Notes: a model not told the origin generated them from the sequence alone. 34,139 bases of DNA from Chloroflexota bacterium (GCA_009908585.1 JAAAOZ010000333.1:1-34139); one strand, 5' to 3'; numbered from the stretch's first letter, positions 21,584 through 29,553 are shown. Numbers and translations: made by a program.

Positions 21584-21777
21584 CACTCACCTCCTTGGGT
21601 TTTGGAACGCTGGATGCGGTCGGTCTCCGTGATTTCCCCGGCCCACACCTGCCCCGAAGGCTTCTTGATGAGGATGCGCGCCGTGCCGTCGTCCATCTCG
21701 ATGAGGCTCAGGTAGGCGTCGATCCCGAAGTGCTTGCCCAGCCAGAGATCCGGTTGCTTCTTGTACGTCTGAGACAT
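21583..21777 (-). CDS. Small hypothetical protein behind structured leader R2
   Basis: 64 residues. ATG at 21777 behind CACGGAGGTGTGAA, the same start context as the RadC-like gene (25463). Core: WLGKHFGIDAYLSLIEMDDGTARILIKKPSGQVWAGEI, a compact beta-sheet-like fold. No recognised family. It is the first gene after the large structured RNA R2 and heads a chain of overlapping genes, so expression of all of them may depend on that RNA. Confidence 0.7.
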   Translation of the reverse strand: MSQTYKKQPDLWLGKHFGIDAYLSLIEMDDGTARILIKKPSGQVWAGEITETDRIQRSKTQGGE

Positions 21778-21778
21778 T

Positions 21779-21854
21779 TCACACCTCCGTGTGCTATAGC
21801 TGCCTGCACCAGCGCGAGCAGCCTCGCTACAACTGCCGCAGGCGCTTGTAAAAT
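21779..21854 (-). promoter_or_regulatory. Leader hairpins with ribosome binding site in the loop (R2)
   Basis: On the minus strand a GCCTGCGGC...GCAGGC hairpin is followed by CACAC-GGAG-GTGTG directly before the ATG. The Shine-Dalgarno bases GGAG form the loop and the ends of the stem. The same arrangement is at 25465-25544. CACACGG also matches the first arm of the big RNA, so alternative pairing could expose or hide the site. Confidence 0.5.
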
Positions 21855-22084
21855 GCACACGAGCGGCAAGGCTGTATAAAGCCGCCGTCCACCCCTGGCG
21901 CTCTTCTAATCGCCAAAGCCAAGGGGCGGACGGGCGGCCATACCGTACTGGGCGCCCTGCGCCGGGGAGCAAAAACCGGCGATGGAGGCCACGGCCCGGC
22001 GTTAAGCCGGAGTCGTGGCCCTCAGCCCATCCTGTGACGCGGGTTTTTGCGGACCGGCAGCAGGGTTGCCTTGCGCCGTGTGCT
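21855..22084 (-). ncRNA. Large structured RNA, copy R2
   Basis: On the minus strand, AGCACACGGCGCAAGGC ... GCCTTGCCGCTCGTGTGC forms the closing stem. GCAAAAACCCGCG pairs with CGCCGGTTTTTGC, and a variable hairpin GCCACG/CGTGGC sits between them. After the block GGGCGCCCAGTACGGTAT comes the long hairpin GCCGCCCGTCCGCCCCTTGGC / GCCAGGGGTGGACGGCGGC, with the loop TTTGGCGATTAGAAGAG. Further conserved sequence continues upstream to about 22190 and is shared with R3. See R1 (3095-3350) and R3 (25545-25870). Confidence 0.72.
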
Positions 22085-22416
22085 AAGATGTTGTGACCTG
22101 CGGCGAATATTGGATGGACTCCGCTCTGGGGGGGCGCAGGGGGGGCAAGGCGCGCGGCGCGCCGAAGCCCCTCCCGCATCTTTGTCGCTGCAATTTCACC
22201 ACCGCCGTACTGGCCAAGGCGTCTCAAAATCGCTTGCACACAGGTGGAGTTCTCCTCGGCGCCGAGGATGACGTCGCTCCCGCAGCGATGCGATTGGAGA
22301 GAGGTTGAGTGTGAAGATCCCCTCGTTACGGCCTGGCTGTGTTCTAGACGTTGGGAAGTTAGCCGCCCCCGGAGACGGGGGCTGTGAGCAATGGAGGGAT
22401 GCGGGGGCTATTCGGC
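22085..22416. other. Intergenic region upstream of RNA R2
   Basis: No gene seen. On the minus strand, 22085-22195 (G/C-runs, GAGCGGAGTCCAT, CGCCGCAGGTCACAACATC) matches 25871-25975, so it probably belongs to the RNA or its promoter. The block at 22275-22301 matches 3917-3943. A GCCCCCG/CGGGGGC hairpin sits near 22364-22383. Confidence 0.45.
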
Positions 22417-22458
22417 GAAAAAAAGGGGCGCGTGATTGGAAACTCCAACCACGCGCCC
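22417..22458 (-). terminator. Terminator after the 22470-22967 gene
   Basis: Minus strand GGGCGCGTGGTTGGAG / TCCAATCACGCGCCCC with a short loop, followed by seven T; near-identical design to 18546-18587. Confidence 0.8.
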
Positions 22459-22469
22459 GATGCTGTGCT

Positions 22470-22967
22470 CTAAATCCGGCTAAATTGGAGAATGACGGTG
22501 TGGCCATTGGGGTGGTCCGTACTGTCAAGCTCCCAGTCGTCCGCTTCGTGGCCCAGATGGGCGACGGCGACGTCGATGGCCGTCGCGGCGTCCAGATCGT
22601 TGGTAGCGCGGGGATCATTGCGGACGCGGATGGTGCGGATGGCGGTGTCGTCCTGGACATACGGCTGCGGAGGCGGGGATGGCTCGCGCACCTGATCTTC
22701 TACCTCGCGGCTGCGGGCGCGGGCCGCCTGCCCAGCCGGGCACGTGCAGAACCCTTCGGACGTGTGGCCCGTGTCGCGACACACGCGACAGGCTGTGAAA
22801 CTATCCTGATGCGCGTAAGGCCGTGGCTCGAAGCGCTCCACGCGCCCCGGCGGCGCCGTCTGGCTCCACAAGGGCAGCGACGCGGCCCCGAACATCTTTT
22901 CTTGGCGGGGTTTGGGCGCCTTCCCGGCCACGTATCCCCGGTAGGTGTGTTTGGTTCTAGGCGCCAT
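22470..22967 (-). CDS. Hypothetical protein with a Cys cluster
   Basis: 165 residues, ATG at 22967 behind AGGAGG. A basic N-terminus is followed by CRVCRDTGHTSEGFCTCP (about residues 59-77). Four Cys and one His there look like a small zinc site. The C-terminal part (RTIRVRNDPRATNDLDAATAIDVAVAHLG) is a mixed alpha/beta segment. No recognised family. It overlaps the SWIM protein gene by 11 bases and is followed by a terminator. Confidence 0.7.
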   Translation of the reverse strand: MAPRTKHTYRGYVAGKAPKPRQEKMFGAASLPLWSQTAPPGRVERFEPRPYAHQDSFTACRVCRDTGHTSEGFCTCPAGQAARARSREVEDQVREPSPPPQPYVQDDTAIRTIRVRNDPRATNDLDAATAIDVAVAHLGHEADDWELDSTDHPNGHTVILQFSRI

Positions 22968-23679
22968 GGGTTACCTCCTGGAGTGGGGCGGTAGAAAACT
23001 GCCCGTGACCGTTGGTAGCGAAGGTGAGAACAAACAGCGCCTGCCAACTGCCGTAATGTCTCCGGCGCGTGCGCTCAATCTCCTTTTGTACGATGTGTAG
23101 GTCGTGCTCCAGGATGTACTCGCGGATATACTCCACGTCGTACTTGGTGAAACGCCATTCTCTTTCCTGGGGCGTGCGCACCTTGATGCCTTCCTCCGGT
23201 TCGTGGTAAGTGATGCCGGTCACGACATCGAACAAGGCCTCGGGATCGCGGCCCTTCCACCAGTAGCGCAGCTCAAACGGCACCTGGGGCAACGTGAGGG
23301 CGTTGCGATAGATGTCCAAGCGTTGACGCTTGGCGCCCGGCAGATCGGGGTCTTGAAGCTGCTGGATCACCATCTCCAGCAGCTCCTCCTCGGTGAGATT
23401 GCGAGGCGTGATGAAGTGCTGGGCCTCCTGCTGCGCGTGGCGAATCTCCTTGACGGCCTGGATGTGCTTACAGGCCTGGCGCCGATGGGTGAAATCGGGG
23501 CACGTGCAGCGCCACGTGGAGAGCAGTTGGACATCGTAGTGCGGAGCGGGCGTGTTGTTCACGCCCGCCGCCTGACTCCGCACCTTGTAATGAAAGTTGT
23601 CGAGGCAGATCACCGCCCCCGGCGTGGCGGCGATGACCCGGCCTCTTGCTAATCTGGCTCGGTCTGGTACACTGGTCAT
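22957..23679 (-). CDS. SWIM zinc-finger protein
   Basis: 240 residues. ATG at 23679 behind AAAAAGGAGCAACGCA. The SWIM signature CxCx(n)CxH appears as WRCTCPDFTHRRQACKHIQAV (about residues 55-75), preceded by the usual beta strands (YDVQLLST). A long helical region with many charged residues follows, then a C-terminal segment containing YWWKGRDPEALFDVV. SWIM domains bind DNA or proteins; they occur in recombination mediators and transposase-like proteins. The start overlaps the ArdC-like gene stop (ATGA), so the two are coupled. Confidence 0.82.
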   Translation of the reverse strand: MTSVPDRARLARGRVIAATPGAVICLDNFHYKVRSQAAGVNNTPAPHYDVQLLSTWRCTCPDFTHRRQACKHIQAVKEIRHAQQEAQHFITPRNLTEEELLEMVIQQLQDPDLPGAKRQRLDIYRNALTLPQVPFELRYWWKGRDPEALFDVVTGITYHEPEEGIKVRTPQEREWRFTKYDVEYIREYILEHDLHIVQKEIERTRRRHYGSWQALFVLTFATNGHGQFSTAPLQEVTHGA

Positions 23680-24545
23680 TGCGTTGCTCCTTTTTGGATA
23701 GCTGAAACTGGGGTAACCTGAAATGGCTCGGCGGTGGCGGATGGTGGGCATCCGTTCTCACTGCCGGGCCTTTGTTTTTCAATAAACGCCAACACCTGCT
23801 CGATGTCGGCCAACGCCTTGGTGATGGCCACCAGCGGGTCAGATGCGTAGCTCTGGATGTAGCTCCAGCAGTTGCCGGTGCGGTCGCCTAGGCCGTAGAG
23901 GTGCATCAGCACCGTGGCCGTCAACTCCGCGACGGTTTCTTTCCCCGCCTTATCTCTCCCCGGCTTGACTTTGGGATTCACGCGGTAGTGGATGGCGTGG
24001 GCCAGCTCGTGGAAGAAGGCTTCGGGATCGTGCGTGCCCAGCGCGATGGCGTCTTGCTTGGGGGTATATTGCCCCAAGCGGTCGGGCGGCAACGGCTCGT
24101 AGGTCACGGGAATGCCCAGCGACGTGGCCACCTCCACCAGCGGCGGCAGCGCCTCTGGCTGATAGTCGAACTCCGGCAGCGGCTCGCCCTCGGTCTGATG
24201 GTCGGCAAAGACAGCGATGGAGATGAAGCCCGTGAGGATCAGTTTCTCCTCCCCGGTCTCCTCGTCGGTGATCTTCGTGTGACGCGGCCCCAGGATGTAG
24301 GACGCCCGCTCGCCCTTGCGGACGTGACGCCCGGCCTGCTGCCATTGACGGTACCCCCGGCAATCCACGCTCCCGGTCTGAATGAAGGCCAGGACTTGGT
24401 TGCTGAAGCTCCAGGCGTCAAACGGACGATGATCGTCGGGATGGCGGCGGATGCGCGCCACCTCGACGAGGGGGGATAAATCCCCGGATTGGAATTGCTC
24501 GATAACGCGGTTAAGACTGGCTTGCGCTTTGGTTGAGAGTTTCAT
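23676..24545 (-). CDS. ArdC-like antirestriction protein (ssDNA-binding domain plus zincin metalloprotease)
   Basis: 289 residues, ATG at 24545 behind CAAAGGAGC. The N-terminal domain (about 1-130) has the ArdC N-terminal pattern: FDAWSFSNQVLAFIQTG, YRQWQQAGRHVRKGERA, and the strand TGFISIAVFADHQTEG. The C-terminal part contains HELAHAIHYRVN (HExxH, about 195) and a later ETVAELTATVLM, which supplies the third ligand, Glu. ArdC on conjugative plasmids protects incoming DNA against restriction enzymes. Its neighbours (SWIM protein, RadC-like protein) are typical partners in element-borne anti-defence or DNA-processing sets. Confidence 0.88.
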   Translation of the reverse strand: MKLSTKAQASLNRVIEQFQSGDLSPLVEVARIRRHPDDHRPFDAWSFSNQVLAFIQTGSVDCRGYRQWQQAGRHVRKGERASYILGPRHTKITDEETGEEKLILTGFISIAVFADHQTEGEPLPEFDYQPEALPPLVEVATSLGIPVTYEPLPPDRLGQYTPKQDAIALGTHDPEAFFHELAHAIHYRVNPKVKPGRDKAGKETVAELTATVLMHLYGLGDRTGNCWSYIQSYASDPLVAITKALADIEQVLAFIEKQRPGSENGCPPSATAEPFQVTPVSAIQKGATQ

Positions 24546-24584
24546 CTTAAAAGCTCCTTTGCTGTGACTATGTGAGTGAATGAC

Positions 24585-25463
24585 CTAAGCATCTTCAAAA
24601 CCTAAGCCCCGCTCGTGCAGGCTGACAAAAGCGAGATGGGTACCGATGACCAGATGATCCAACACCTGGACATCCAGCATCTTCCCCGCCTCCACCAAGC
24701 GCCGGGTGAGCGCTACATCCTCCGGCGACGGGTCAGGGTCGCCGGATGGGTGATTGTGCGCGACGATGATGGCCGCGCAGTTGCGACGGACCGCGCCCCG
24801 AAAGACCTCGGAGATGCGGACCACGGATGTGTTGAGGCTGCCCTTGTAGAGGATCTCTTCGTCGGTGACGATGTTGCGGGTGTTGAGATAAAGGACGACA
24901 AAATGCTCTTGTTCTTGATGAGCGAGGAGAGGCAGGAGAATTGCGGCGGCGTCGTCTGGGCTGCGGATCTGCCGTCGGTTGGGAAGCGCCTCGTTTAACA
25001 AGCGCCGCCCCAACTCCAGCGCGGCCCGCAACGCCCCCGCCGTCTGCGGCCCGATGCCCGGAATCTGAGTTATTTCCTCCTCTGTGGCCCGGGCCAGGTC
25101 GGCCAACGTGGGGAACTCTCCCCGGATGTGCAGCGCGGTCTCCAGATCGGACTGGCGGAGTACCAGGGCCAACAACTCCGTATTGCTGACCCCGTACGCG
25201 CCGACCTCGCGCAAGCGATTGATGGGTTGCTCCCGCTCCGGTAACTCTGGAAACTCCGGCGCGGGCTGCGTGATGACAAAACTGGCCTGCGTCTCTCGGA
25301 TGTCGTAGACCTCATCCGTGACCTGGGGATCCATCGGCGCCCCGCAGTGCGGACAAGCATCCACGGCCTCTTGGAGAACGCTTTCCACGTCTTCCTGGTG
25401 CTCCAGCGAGTATGGAAACAACGAACCACACAAACCACACTTCATTGAAACCTGATACAACAT
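24585..25463 (-). CDS. radC: RadC/UPF0758-family JAMM protein with N-terminal zinc ribbon
   Basis: 292 residues. ATG at 25463 behind ACGGAGGTGTGAA. The first about 50 residues carry CGLCGSL and CPHCGAP, a four-Cys zinc ribbon absent from ordinary RadC. Then come a linker, a helix-hairpin-helix region (EEITQIPGIGPQTAGALRAA) and a JAMM/MPN domain (EHFVVLYLNTRN, AAIIVAHNHPSGDPDPSPED). Element-borne RadC proteins are common beside antirestriction genes, but their exact activity is unsettled. It follows the structured leader R3 and precedes the ArdC-like gene. Confidence 0.9.
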   Translation of the reverse strand: MLYQVSMKCGLCGSLFPYSLEHQEDVESVLQEAVDACPHCGAPMDPQVTDEVYDIRETQASFVITQPAPEFPELPEREQPINRLREVGAYGVSNTELLALVLRQSDLETALHIRGEFPTLADLARATEEEITQIPGIGPQTAGALRAALELGRRLLNEALPNRRQIRSPDDAAAILLPLLAHQEQEHFVVLYLNTRNIVTDEEILYKGSLNTSVVRISEVFRGAVRRNCAAIIVAHNHPSGDPDPSPEDVALTRRLVEAGKMLDVQVLDHLVIGTHLAFVSLHERGLGFEDA

Positions 25464-25464
25464 T

Positions 25465-25544
25465 TCACACCTCCGTGTGCTATGACTACGCCTGCGACAG
25501 CGCGAGCCGCCTCGCTTAAACAGCCGCAGGCACCCCGTAGGGAA
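25465..25544 (-). promoter_or_regulatory. Leader hairpins with ribosome binding site in the loop (R3)
   Basis: The minus strand has GCCTGCGGC...GCAGGC closing a GCGAGGCGGCTCGC hairpin, then ATAGCACACGGAGGTGTGAA with CACAC/GTGTG folding around GGAG. This matches the leader at 21779-21854. Confidence 0.5.
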
Positions 25545-25870
25545 GCACACGAGGGCAAGGCCGCATAAAGCCGCCGTTCGCCCCTGGCGTTCCCCCTATT
25601 CCCCAAGCCAAGGGGCGGACGGGCGGCTATACCGTACTGGGCGCCCTGCGCCGGGAAGCAAAAACCGGCGATGGGGCAGCGTACCAGACCGGATGGCTGT
25701 CTGAGGCCTGACGACGAGAGGATAAGGATGCTTCTGAGGATGTTAGGCTGCGCTGCCTTGGCCGCTGCCCAAGCCCTGACCAACGGGAAGGGCTGGAGCA
25801 GCGGCCCTCTGCCCACCCCGTGACGCGGGTTTTTGCGCCCGGCAGGCAGGGTTGCCTTGCGCCGTGTGCT
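25545..25870 (-). ncRNA. Large structured RNA, copy R3 (leader of RadC-ArdC operon)
   Basis: Same closing stem (GCACACGGCGCAAGGC / GCCTTGCCCTCGTGTGC), same GCAAAAACCCGCG / CGCCGGTTTTTGC pairing and same GGGCGCCCAGTACGGTAT block as R2. The long hairpin GCCGCCCGTCCGCCCCTTGGC / GCCAGGGGCGAACGGCGGC has a different loop, CTTGGGGAATAGGGGGAAC. It carries about 95 extra bases between the internal arms. Changes such as GTGGACGG to GCGAACGG sit mostly in paired regions. Confidence 0.72.
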
Positions 25871-26278
25871 ATGATGTTGTGACCTGCGGCGAATAAATAA
25901 TGGACTCCGCTCTGGGGGGGGCGCAGGGGGGGGCAAGGCGCGCGGCGCGCCGCCGCCCCCTCCCGCATCTTTGCGATGGGAGGTGCGTGAGGCGCTTGGG
26001 GATCGCGAGGGGCTATCTGCGAGGGGAACGCAAAAAGGCCCGCCGAAGCGAGCCTTGCGGTGCGGGGTTAAGTGTGGGTCAAAAAGAAAAGCGCCCTGGA
26101 TTTCTCCAGGGCGCTGTGTTGATTATGCTGTCCTCAGTCCCCTTGTGATATAGGGGGGTGTTTTTACATCGCCAGATACATGCGAGGGCGAAGGCCTCGC
26201 CCGTCCCGACGCAAGAGGGATGCCCTCCAGGGCCTCAATGTTGAACCGCCGGTGATTGGCGACGGGGATATGCCCCGC
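25871..26278. other. Intergenic region between RNA R3 and the restriction genes
   Basis: 25871-25975 is shared with the region beside R2 and is probably promoter or 5' RNA. A minus-strand terminator is at 26086-26115. The stretch 26184-26235 (GCGAAGGCCTCGCCCGTCCCGACG...) weakly resembles 31104-31155. No gene seen. Confidence 0.45.
26086..26115 (-). terminator. Terminator downstream of the restriction-modification genes
   Basis: AGCGCCCTGGA / TCCAGGGCGCT hairpin with T-rich flank on the minus strand; same arms as the terminators in repeat A (7-35 and 31414-31442), with a different loop. Confidence 0.75.
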
Positions 26279-27817
26279 TCATTGCTCATAATAGTCTTCC
26301 TTTTGGGAAAGTGTTGGTTCCCCCATAATTCTGCCCTCGAAACGTGCCTTTGCCTGATCCCACTCTTTTTTCGACTCAGCTCGGAGGCGCTGTGCCTTGT
26401 CTTTACGATGGTTAACCTCAGCGGCTATAGCTTTTTGAACTTCAATATCTGGCAAAGGAATTTCAACGGTCCGTAAAGTTGTGGTATTGATCCCCGCTTG
26501 ATTTACGAAGTTAGTAGCTAGGATGCCAAAGTAACCAGTCGCCCGAATGCTGTTCAGTAGAGCTGCTATGAACCAAGGATTTGCTAATTTCTCTTTGAGA
26601 TGTAAGCGGGTGATATGGTTTGAGCAGCAGCATTCTCGCTCTACATCAAAAACAGTACTTTTCCCTACCCATTCCGTTGAGTTCGTGTTATTCAATAGAA
26701 CTTCACCATAGGTAAGCCTTTGAGAAGAAGAGACCATATCACGAGGAACATATTTTGAATCTTCAAAAGTCAGCTCTCCATATGGTGTTATATTAAGAGG
26801 ACGAATGTGAGGGACACCTTTCTCTGGACCTGCTACTTGCTTATCTCGTCCGGCTGCAAATCCAGCTGATATTTTTTCTGCACATATTTCTTCAATAGTA
26901 CGGACCTTATACTTTCCGTTACTAATGCGTTGACGTAACTTATGAAAACGAGGGGAATGATAAGGAACGTCGCAGCGTTGCTGGATCTCTTCGAATTTCG
27001 TACCAAAAGTCAAAGAGGTAGTTTCTTGCTTTATTTTCAAATCAAGTGTTTTTAACACGTAATTATCAATGCTGGCAAGTAATGCTTCAGCAGATTCTAT
27101 CTTTCTTCGGCGAGATTCTCGAGCGGTCTGCAACTCTTCGACCCATTCGCTTTGTATCTCAGGTGATGGTATTGGAACGGGTAGTTCTTCTAAGAAGTAG
27201 TCAGGTAGACGTTGTTGCCCCGCAGAACCCGTAAAGGCTGCTGGAGCTACTTTTAAGAAGCTATCCAGGGTTAGCACTCCCCAAAGATACTCAACTGTAA
27301 CTTGATCACTTCGAGGGCGAAGCACGTGAAATTCTGTAGACCCGTATCCCACACCTTTACGCAAGTCCCGTGCAATTGCTATTTTCCCATTCTCCATACA
27401 GGGAGTAATTTTTGCAAAAAGTAGGTCTCCCTCAGCAAATTGCGTGTACCCTGTTGATACAGAATTGTATACTTCATCTTGAATATTGATTTCGCCGTTC
27501 TTTTCACCCACTGCCTCCATTGGAACGAAGGAAACAAGGTCATTATTTTCTAAAGCAGAGGTATCTATTTTAGGATTGACTTTAACCCATTCCGAAAGAG
27601 ATCCTTGATAGTATGGACTTGCTTCCCATCTCTCCAGTAGTTTTAAGAGCTTAGGAGTTAAATGACTACAGGATAAATTTCTACGAACCGAAGAGCCCCG
27701 ACTAACAGCAAAGCAAGTTAATTTACTTTCTGCATCGGGGTCTAGACAAAAAAAGGGTCTGGGTCCTCCTGGAAAGCCCGAAACTGCTCTATCACTTCTG
27801 GGAATTGATTCTCGCAT
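26279..27817 (-). CDS. Restriction-modification specificity subunit (HsdS/BcgIB-like)
   Basis: Up to 512 codons in the open frame. Two target-recognition halves are visible. The first runs about 70-240, with LLFAKITPCMENGKIAIA, STEFHVLRP and a conserved helical GSAGQQRLPDYFLEELPVPIPSPEIQ. The second runs about 290-500, with GVPHIRPLNIT, VLLNNTNSTEWVG, SNHITRLHLK and NQAGINTTTLRTVEIPLPDIEVQKAI. Each half ends in a coiled-coil spacer. This tandem layout is typical of specificity subunits. The start is unclear: the only ATG upstream lies inside the methyltransferase gene (27817), and between its stop and the first domain there is no good start. Expression as a frameshift fusion is possible (see 27748-27754). 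Confidence 0.85.
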   Translation of the reverse strand: MRESIPRSDRAVSGFPGGPRPFFCLDPDAESKLTCFAVSRGSSVRRNLSCSHLTPKLLKLLERWEASPYYQGSLSEWVKVNPKIDTSALENNDLVSFVPMEAVGEKNGEINIQDEVYNSVSTGYTQFAEGDLLFAKITPCMENGKIAIARDLRKGVGYGSTEFHVLRPRSDQVTVEYLWGVLTLDSFLKVAPAAFTGSAGQQRLPDYFLEELPVPIPSPEIQSEWVEELQTARESRRRKIESAEALLASIDNYVLKTLDLKIKQETTSLTFGTKFEEIQQRCDVPYHSPRFHKLRQRISNGKYKVRTIEEICAEKISAGFAAGRDKQVAGPEKGVPHIRPLNITPYGELTFEDSKYVPRDMVSSSQRLTYGEVLLNNTNSTEWVGKSTVFDVERECCCSNHITRLHLKEKLANPWFIAALLNSIRATGYFGILATNFVNQAGINTTTLRTVEIPLPDIEVQKAIAAEVNHRKDKAQRLRAESKKEWDQAKARFEGRIMGEPTLSQKEDYYEQ

Positions 27818-29553
27818 TTATGTCCGGTAGCATCGTAGCCAATTTTCTCTGGAGCGGCCATAAAAATGGCTTCATCGTCCTTCGGCACTTCATTAGGCCG
27901 GCGCTTGCGGATGTAGATCACACTAGCCTTGACGCCTGCTCCATAGTGATTGAAGGCTGTCTGAGGTAAGCTGACGACGGCTAAGACCTGGAAGCGCTCC
28001 AGAATAAAATCCCGCACATATTGGAGGGATGAGTTGGTTAACAATCCATCGGGAACTACGACCACTGCTCGCCCATCGGGCTTGAGAAATCGCCAGATCC
28101 GTTCGAGGTAGAGGATCTCGGTTTTCTGTCGTGTGCGTGTGCTGCCGGTGGATGTTTTCCCTAACTCGTAATTGGATAGATAGGGGTTCTCTGTGTGTCT
28201 TACATAAGCGCCAAAGGGTGGATTGGTGAGGATGAGGTCAAATGCTTCCTCTTTGAAATCCAGGTTGGTTGTTGTTTGGCGGATCCTTTCCAGGGGGGAT
28301 AATGCATCTGTGCCGCCGATGTTGCTGTGACCATCATCGTGGATGATCATGTTCATCTTGGCCACGCGAGCGATTTCCCCGTTGATCTCCAGACCGAAGA
28401 GGCGGTTCTGTGCAAAATCGTGCCAGTAAGCATAATGTCGCCTTGTGTCTGGTGTGTAATATTGTCCAGCTTCACGTCTTATTTTGTCCAGAGCATACAA
28501 CAAGAAGCCGCCGGAGCCACAAGCGGGGTCCAGGATATATTCATCTCGCTTTGGGTCTGCCAGTTGGACAGCAAAATCGATGATTTCGCGAGGGGTGAAA
28601 TACTGACCAAAATCCCCCTTGAAGAAGCCATCCATAAATTGCTCAAAAGCAACTCCCTTGGTGTCAAGATCAGTCTCGGAAAGATTGATACCTTCTAAGT
28701 GAGAGACAACGGTACGCAGTACGGTATCATCGATATTGATGGTATCTTGAAATACATTGGGGTCTTTATTCTTTTGCTCTTCGTAAAGCTGACGGATGCG
28801 AGCGGCGAGGCGTTGGCTCGATTCGTACGTCTTGATTTGAAAGTCGTAAGGTTCTCCCTGTTTGCGGGGTTTCATCTCGTCGCTGATCTTGACAAAGATG
28901 ATTTTAGATAGTTCCCCAAAAGCTGCTGGTGGGGATAGTTGTCCTCCGCCCCACAGGGTTTGATGACATTTGTTGATGACTGTAATAAGCTCTTCCTTGC
29001 TCACTGGTTGAATATCATTTTCAGTACCTTTGTGGAACCGGAATTCCTCTGGTTGCCCGTACTGTTCTGGTAGATCTGCGATGATATTCTCTTCCCGTTC
29101 CAGGGCAGGATACTTATTGGAAAAATCCAAAAAGCGCCTAGTATAGCCGGCTACGACGCCAACGTAGGCCGCTCTTAGCTTGGCCCATGCTCCGTTGCCA
29201 CAAGCTTGTTCAACTGCTTGTTCAAACTCGGCATCTGTAATGTTGTCGCGTTTGCATTCAATGACAGCAAAAGGGCGTTTGCGGTCATCATCGTGGAATA
29301 CGACAACATCTGCCCGATCACTGGGGGTGCGGTCTGGAACCGTGACTTCGAGGCCGATTCTTGCTGGCTCATAACCGTACTTGTAGATCAATTCCGCCCA
29401 GAATTCAGCTCGAACTTTTTCTTCGGGGTCGTCATAGATCTCGGAATGATTAACGGCTATATAAGTGATGCGCTGTTTATCGCCTTTGGTGGAAAGTTCG
29501 GCATACTTATCTCTAAGCGCCCGGTCTAAATACGTCTGAGCAGAATTAGTCAT
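27742..29553 (-). CDS. Nuclease-methyltransferase fusion (BcgIA-like, HsdR-N plus HsdM)
   Basis: 603 residues. ATG at 29553 behind CAAGGAGATTACT. The N-terminal about 150 residues have a PD-(D/E)xK nuclease core: EEKVRAEF (Glu), then RADVVVF..DDRKRPFAVIECKRDN (Asp, ExK). The rest is an N6-adenine methyltransferase with motif I DPACGSGGFLLYALD (about 340) and motif IV NPPFGAY (about 445), plus the HsdM N-terminal helical part (GELSKIIFVKISDE). Family logic: a single subunit for cutting and methylating that works with a separate specificity subunit, as in BcgI. There is no translocase (HsdR helicase) in the window, so it is not a standard type I system. Confidence 0.87.
   Translation of the reverse strand: MTNSAQTYLDRALRDKYAELSTKGDKQRITYIAVNHSEIYDDPEEKVRAEFWAELIYKYGYEPARIGLEVTVPDRTPSDRADVVVFHDDDRKRPFAVIECKRDNITDAEFEQAVEQACGNGAWAKLRAAYVGVVAGYTRRFLDFSNKYPALEREENIIADLPEQYGQPEEFRFHKGTENDIQPVSKEELITVINKCHQTLWGGGQLSPPAAFGELSKIIFVKISDEMKPRKQGEPYDFQIKTYESSQRLAARIRQLYEEQKNKDPNVFQDTINIDDTVLRTVVSHLEGINLSETDLDTKGVAFEQFMDGFFKGDFGQYFTPREIIDFAVQLADPKRDEYILDPACGSGGFLLYALDKIRREAGQYYTPDTRRHYAYWHDFAQNRLFGLEINGEIARVAKMNMIIHDDGHSNIGGTDALSPLERIRQTTTNLDFKEEAFDLILTNPPFGAYVRHTENPYLSNYELGKTSTGSTRTRQKTEILYLERIWRFLKPDGRAVVVVPDGLLTNSSLQYVRDFILERFQVLAVVSLPQTAFNHYGAGVKASVIYIRKRRPNEVPKDDEAIFMAAPEKIGYDATGHKCENQFPEVIEQFRAFQEDPDPFFV
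27748..27754 (-). promoter_or_regulatory. Possible -1 frameshift site joining methyltransferase and specificity frames
   Basis: On the minus strand the methyltransferase ends CCT TTT TTT GTC TAG. The run T TTT TTT is a slippery heptamer in the reading frame. A -1 shift there reads TGT CTA GAC and continues into the specificity-subunit frame without a stop. An intact start for the downstream gene is missing, which makes this shift attractive. Confidence 0.45.

Noticed and set aside
27742..29553. Assignment as a standard type I restriction system
   Set aside because: No helicase/translocase subunit is present and the nuclease domain is fused to the methyltransferase, which fits a BcgI-like arrangement better.
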